Shown piece by piece: positions 13,516 through 14,946 of a DNA stretch of 14,946 nucleotides. The notes under the pieces were generated by a model that ran no database searches, was not told the origin of the DNA, and saw only the letters and a list, made by a program, of their open reading frames with translations. The number at the start of each line of letters is the position of its first letter. Position 1 is the first letter of the stretch. Both the position numbers and the translations under genes were made by a program. Source of the DNA: Fimenecus sp963624605 (GTDB taxonomy: Bacteria; Bacillota; Clostridia; Oscillospirales; Acutalibacteraceae); contig CAVFQD010000044.1 of the NCBI GenBank assembly GCA_963624605.1, positions 1-14,946 on the forward strand. Direction: 5' to 3'.

Positions 13516-13950
13516 TTATTCCCTGTTCACAAGATATTCCATACCCTTTTTATATCCCTCGAAGCCGAGACCGATATAGTGCTCCTCGCAGGCAAGACCT
13601 GCGTATGAAATGTGACGGAACGCTTCACGCTCGTTGATGTCGGAAATGTGTATTTCCACCGCAGGCAGACCCACGGCTTTAAGGGCGTCAAGAATAGCAA
13701 CGCTTGTGTGCGTGTATGCGGCGGGGTTTATGACAATACCGTAAGTGCCGTCGAAATACGCTTTTTGAATACGGTCAACTATGTCGCCCTCGTGGTTCGA
13801 TTGGAAGCACTCGACCTCACAGCCGAGCTCCTTTGCCCATTCGCCGATACTGTCAGTGAGCGTATGATAGCTTTGTTTGCCGTAAATTTTCGGCTCTCTG
13901 ATGCCGAGCATATTTATGTTGGGTCCGTTTAGTACAAGTATTTTTCTCAT
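13516..13950 (-). CDS. aroQ: Type II 3-dehydroquinate dehydratase
   Basis: The 144-residue enzyme is of typical length for the dodecameric type II dehydratase, which converts 3-dehydroquinate to 3-dehydroshikimate, the third step of the shikimate pathway. The N-terminus ILVLNGPNINMLG is diagnostic. The catalytic Tyr23 lies in IYGK, Asn75 in NPAAYTHTS (75-83), and His101 in VEIHISD (98-104). All expected active-site residues are present. Its ATG overlaps the stop of the AroE-AroK fusion gene as ATGA, so the two are translationally coupled in one aromatic-amino-acid operon. No terminator is seen after it, so transcripts may continue into the MNT-HEPN genes. Confidence 0.97.
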   Translation of the reverse strand: MRKILVLNGPNINMLGIREPKIYGKQSYHTLTDSIGEWAKELGCEVECFQSNHEGDIVDRIQKAYFDGTYGIVINPAAYTHTSVAILDALKAVGLPAVEIHISDINEREAFRHISYAGLACEEHYIGLGFEGYKKGMEYLVNRE

Positions 13951-14946
13951 TTTCCGTCAATCCTTTCAAGTATTTCCGTCGCAACCTCTTCCACCGTGCC
14001 GTTGCCGTCAACCTCAAAATCGCAGAATTTTCTGTAAAGCGGAAGTCGGTATTTGTACATATCCTCAAGCGAATTTGCCTGCGAGAGCGGACGGTTGTCA
14101 GTCGACAAAACAGAAATATCACGGTTTATAAAAACAACAACGGAATTTTGGCGTACTGCGTCAAAATTATCCTCGTTTGTGACAACTCCGCCGCCTGTTG
14201 CGATTACCTTACCGCTTAATTTGCACAGGTCGCAGACAGCCTCGTTCTCAATTTTGCGGAAGGCCTTTTCGCCGTGTTCTTTTATAACGGCTGCAGGGGT
14301 CGCGCCGCAGATATGCTCCGACTCCTCGTCGGTATCAAGGAACTCTCTGCCCGTTTTTTCTGCCAGAAAAGTGCCGACCGAGGTCTTGCCCGAGCCGGGC
14401 ATACCGACTAAGACAATATTTTTCATATCGGTTGAGACTTTTTTGAGAATTTTCTCCGTTATGCTGTCGTCAATCGCCTTGTCAAAGAAAATCTCGCTTG
14501 CCCTTTTAGCCTGTGCAACAAGCATTGAGAGGCCCGAAAACGCAGGTATATCAAGCTTTTCGGCGTCCAAAACAAGCTTTGTTTTTTGCGGATTGTAAAT
14601 TATATCAAACACTGCCGTAAGATGTGTAAAGTCTGTAAGCTTTACAGGAGAAACGAGGTTTTTCGGATACATTCCGACGGGGGTTGTGTTCACGATTATG
14701 TCGGCGTCGGCGTGAGTTTTAATGTTTTGGTAGTTGTTTTCGCCGCTTCGTGAAATGCTGACTGTTTCCCGAGCTCCGAGGTCTGCGATAACCGCCTTGA
14801 CCGCAAGGGACGCACCGCCCGTACCGAGTACCAAAACCTTTTTGCCACCGAAATTTATTCCGCTGCGCTTTACCGTGTAGTAAAAGCCGTAGTAGTCGGT
14901 GTTGTCTCCGAAAAGCGTGCCGTCGCTTCGGCGCACTACCGTGTTG
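13947..14946 (-). CDS. aroE/aroK: Bifunctional shikimate dehydrogenase-shikimate kinase, 5' end cut by the window
   Basis: One continuous frame runs from the window edge (in frame at 14945, entering inside AroE at NTVVRRSDG) to the stop. The first ~165 residues are the C-terminal NADP-binding half of shikimate dehydrogenase: GDNTD, dinucleotide-binding LGTGGAS, NTTPVGMYP, and a late GLSMLVAQA motif. The next ~159 residues are a complete shikimate kinase: P-loop GMPGSGKTS, DTDEE, FRKIE, TGGG and DNRPL. Together they reduce 3-dehydroshikimate to shikimate and phosphorylate it, consecutive pathway steps. A methionine starts the kinase segment (14426), but it has no ribosome binding site and no stop intervenes, supporting a true fusion. 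The N-terminal substrate-binding part of AroE lies outside the window. Confidence 0.95.
   Translation of the reverse strand, partial: NTVVRRSDGTLFGDNTDYYGFYYTVKRSGINFGGKKVLVLGTGGASLAVKAVIADLGARETVSISRSGENNYQNIKTHADADIIVNTTPVGMYPKNLVSPVKLTDFTHLTAVFDIIYNPQKTKLVLDAEKLDIPAFSGLSMLVAQAKRASEIFFDKAIDDSITEKILKKVSTDMKNIVLVGMPGSGKTSVGTFLAEKTGREFLDTDEESEHICGATPAAVIKEHGEKAFRKIENEAVCDLCKLSGKVIATGGGVVTNEDNFDAVRQNSVVVFINRDISVLSTDNRPLSQANSLEDMYKYRLPLYRKFCDFEVDGNGTVEEVATEILERIDGK

Noticed and set aside
14424..14426. Separate start for a stand-alone shikimate kinase
   Set aside because: The ATG has no Shine-Dalgarno sequence upstream and the frame is continuous with the dehydrogenase domain, so a fusion is the better reading.
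1..14946. CRISPR array, tRNA, rRNA, integrase or insertion sequence
   Set aside because: No regularly spaced repeats, cloverleaf sequence, rRNA signature or transposase/integrase motif was found in either strand by reading.

Overview
The window looks like a chromosomal segment of an anaerobic Firmicute, most plausibly a gut Clostridia of the Oscillospiraceae/Ruminococcaceae type. Supporting signs are a full-length pyruvate:ferredoxin oxidoreductase with a strong clostridial-style AAGGAGG ribosome binding site, Gram-positive-type promoters (TTGACA/TATAAT), mid-GC housekeeping genes, and intergenic repeats of the CTGTCCCTACGG kind. Genus assignment is inference only. No rRNA, tRNA, CRISPR array, transposase or integrase was seen.

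Layout from left to right. Bases 1-389 are non-coding and repeat-rich. A minus-strand YhhN/TMEM86-type membrane protein (lysoplasmalogenase family) follows. Next comes a compact, AT-rich cassette: an XRE-family regulator on the minus strand, diverging from a two-gene plus-strand operon that encodes an EcoRI-family adenine methyltransferase and a DUF262-HNH nuclease-like protein, the two overlapping by ATGA. The divergent promoters are covered by several ACTAAT/ATTAGT inverted repeats. A 13-bp bidirectional terminator separates this cassette from nifJ (pyruvate:ferredoxin oxidoreductase, minus strand), which has a long, structured leader.

Divergent from nifJ is an FRG-domain protein with its own promoter. 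It is followed by a CorC/HlyC-type CBS-domain membrane protein and trpS, which form an operon ending in a good intrinsic terminator. A MATE-family exporter with its own promoter is next. Converging on it from the minus strand is a nucleotidyltransferase-HEPN gene pair (MNT-HEPN toxin-antitoxin type) behind a near-consensus promoter. The right end holds a minus-strand shikimate-pathway cluster, with an AroE-AroK fusion (cut by the window edge) overlapping aroQ.

Functionally this is a housekeeping backbone (central carbon metabolism, ion homeostasis, tRNA charging, export, aromatic amino-acid synthesis) into which three defence- or conflict-like units are interspersed: XRE/MTase/DUF262-HNH, the FRG protein, and MNT-HEPN. 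The most promising candidate for an under-described system is the XRE/EcoRI-type methyltransferase/DUF262-HNH cassette, which resembles a self-regulated restriction-modification unit whose presumed nuclease is of the GmrS/SspE-like DUF262 class rather than a classical type II enzyme.
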